64,000 bases of DNA. Source: Tupaia tana. Its lineage: Eukaryota; Chordata; Mammalia; Scandentia; Tupaiidae. A program made the translations under genes and the position numbers. Shown in pieces: positions 63,729 through 64,000 of this stretch. The stretch is taken from NCBI GenBank assembly GCA_026018925.1, contig JAKSZU010000008.1, forward strand, positions 60,287,027-60,351,026. The letters are read 5' to 3'. Each line of letters opens with the position of its first letter. Positions within the stretch are counted from its first letter, which is position 1. The notes below the pieces were generated by a model. The model had not been told where the DNA came from. It saw only the letters and a list, made by a program, of their open reading frames with translations, and did not search any database.

Positions 63729-63757
<29 letters not shown>
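63483..63757 (+). mobile_element. Young SINE-A copy with long poly(A)
   Basis: GGGAACCAGCAGTTAGCATA, TGGCTATGTCGCTGGACTCC, GCGACCGCGGTTCACGTCCC, GGCGCATGTGCATGCATGCC, GGGATTGCGGCGTGACCG, TC-rich, TTGCCCTATAGCAAAAACC and a tail of about 30 A. CpGs retained. AAGTATAG before and AAGTATAA after may be a short TSD. Confidence 0.96.
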
Positions 63758-63760
<3 letters not shown>

Positions 63761-64000
63761 TAAATGAAAAATATTTAATTGTATTTTTTTTCTCCTTTTG
63801 TTGGGGGCTGGTTGAGTTTGGGGCTTGGTTAAAAGAGGATTTTTTAGACTGGAATGAGCTTATGAGTACTTAGGCAATCTCAAGAAATGTCAGAATGCAC
63901 ACTTGGCACAAATTCATTTTTTATTCTGAATTTATGACAGAAGTAACCTAATTTCTTGTTCAAATCCAAAGTCATTCTACTTCAAGTCCCACCAATATTA
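63758..64000. other. Unannotated DNA
   Basis: AT-rich sequence to the window end; nothing recognised. Confidence 0.4.

Overview
This window looks like a gene-free stretch of a placental-mammal nuclear genome. It is AT-rich and CpG-poor, with no convincing exon, no intact protein-coding gene and no RNA gene. It is dense in retroelements of several ages: ancient MIR, L2, MER5A-type hAT and MaLR LTR fragments, a long decayed L1, and about 45 SINE copies. I saw no bacterial-type gene organisation, CRISPR array or operon. Almost every open reading frame of 60-220 codons is a shadow of a SINE, a microsatellite or a decayed L1.

The most informative signal is the SINE repertoire. The dominant family (here 'SINE-A', about 250-290 bp) has a tRNA-like head with A-box-like and B-box-like segments. 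Next comes a body that resembles the 5' part of 7SL RNA/Alu on the sense strand, then a TC-rich segment and a poly(A) tail. A shorter family ('SINE-B', about 150-190 bp) has nearly the same head and TC-rich tail but lacks the 7SL-like body, and ends in AATAAATAAA. An older family ('SINE-C') and one older copy with a clear Alu-like antisense stretch (17,640-17,806) also occur. tRNA/7SL chimeric SINEs are known from tree shrews (Tu elements), so a tree shrew (Tupaia-like, Scandentia) is my best guess for the organism. This is inference and needs a repeat-library search. No primate Alu, rodent B1/B2/ID, rabbit C, carnivore CAN or ruminant SINE was recognised.

Layout. 1-8.4 kb: mostly unique AT-rich DNA with scattered SINEs, a MIR and a hAT-like relic. 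8.5-10.15 kb: a MaLR-like LTR with probable internal sequence and an L1 scrap, interrupted by a SINE with target-site duplications (TSDs). 10.2-17.8 kb: SINEs, an MLT1-like LTR, a probable antisense L1 relic split by a palindromic DNA element, and the 7SL-like SINE. 18.8-24.15 kb: an L1 carrying remnants of ORF1 and ORF2, broken by stops and frameshifts, interrupted in the reverse-transcriptase region by a young SINE with a perfect 16-bp TSD, and carrying a large internal deletion near its 3' end. 24.3-32 kb: MLT1 LTR, L1 3' end, MIRs, and SINEs including an inverted SINE-B pair and a tandem SINE-A pair. 32.3-33.8 kb: two copies of a 78-79 bp mariner-like MITE, one sitting inside a degenerate minisatellite of roughly 52-bp units. 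34-42 kb: SINEs, L1 and L2 relics, and a local duplication 2,050 bp apart bordered by (TA)n. 42.7-48.3 kb: an L1 3' end, a nearly wall-to-wall SINE cluster and an unexplained 147-codon reading frame. 48.3-64 kb: MER5A copies, antisense L1, MIR, a split hAT-like element, a MaLR LTR, a large (TG)n(TA)n...(CA)n tract and further SINEs.

There is no gene network to describe. The interest lies in SINE architecture, nested and repeated insertion, small DNA transposons and local rearrangement. I did not find an undescribed functional system.
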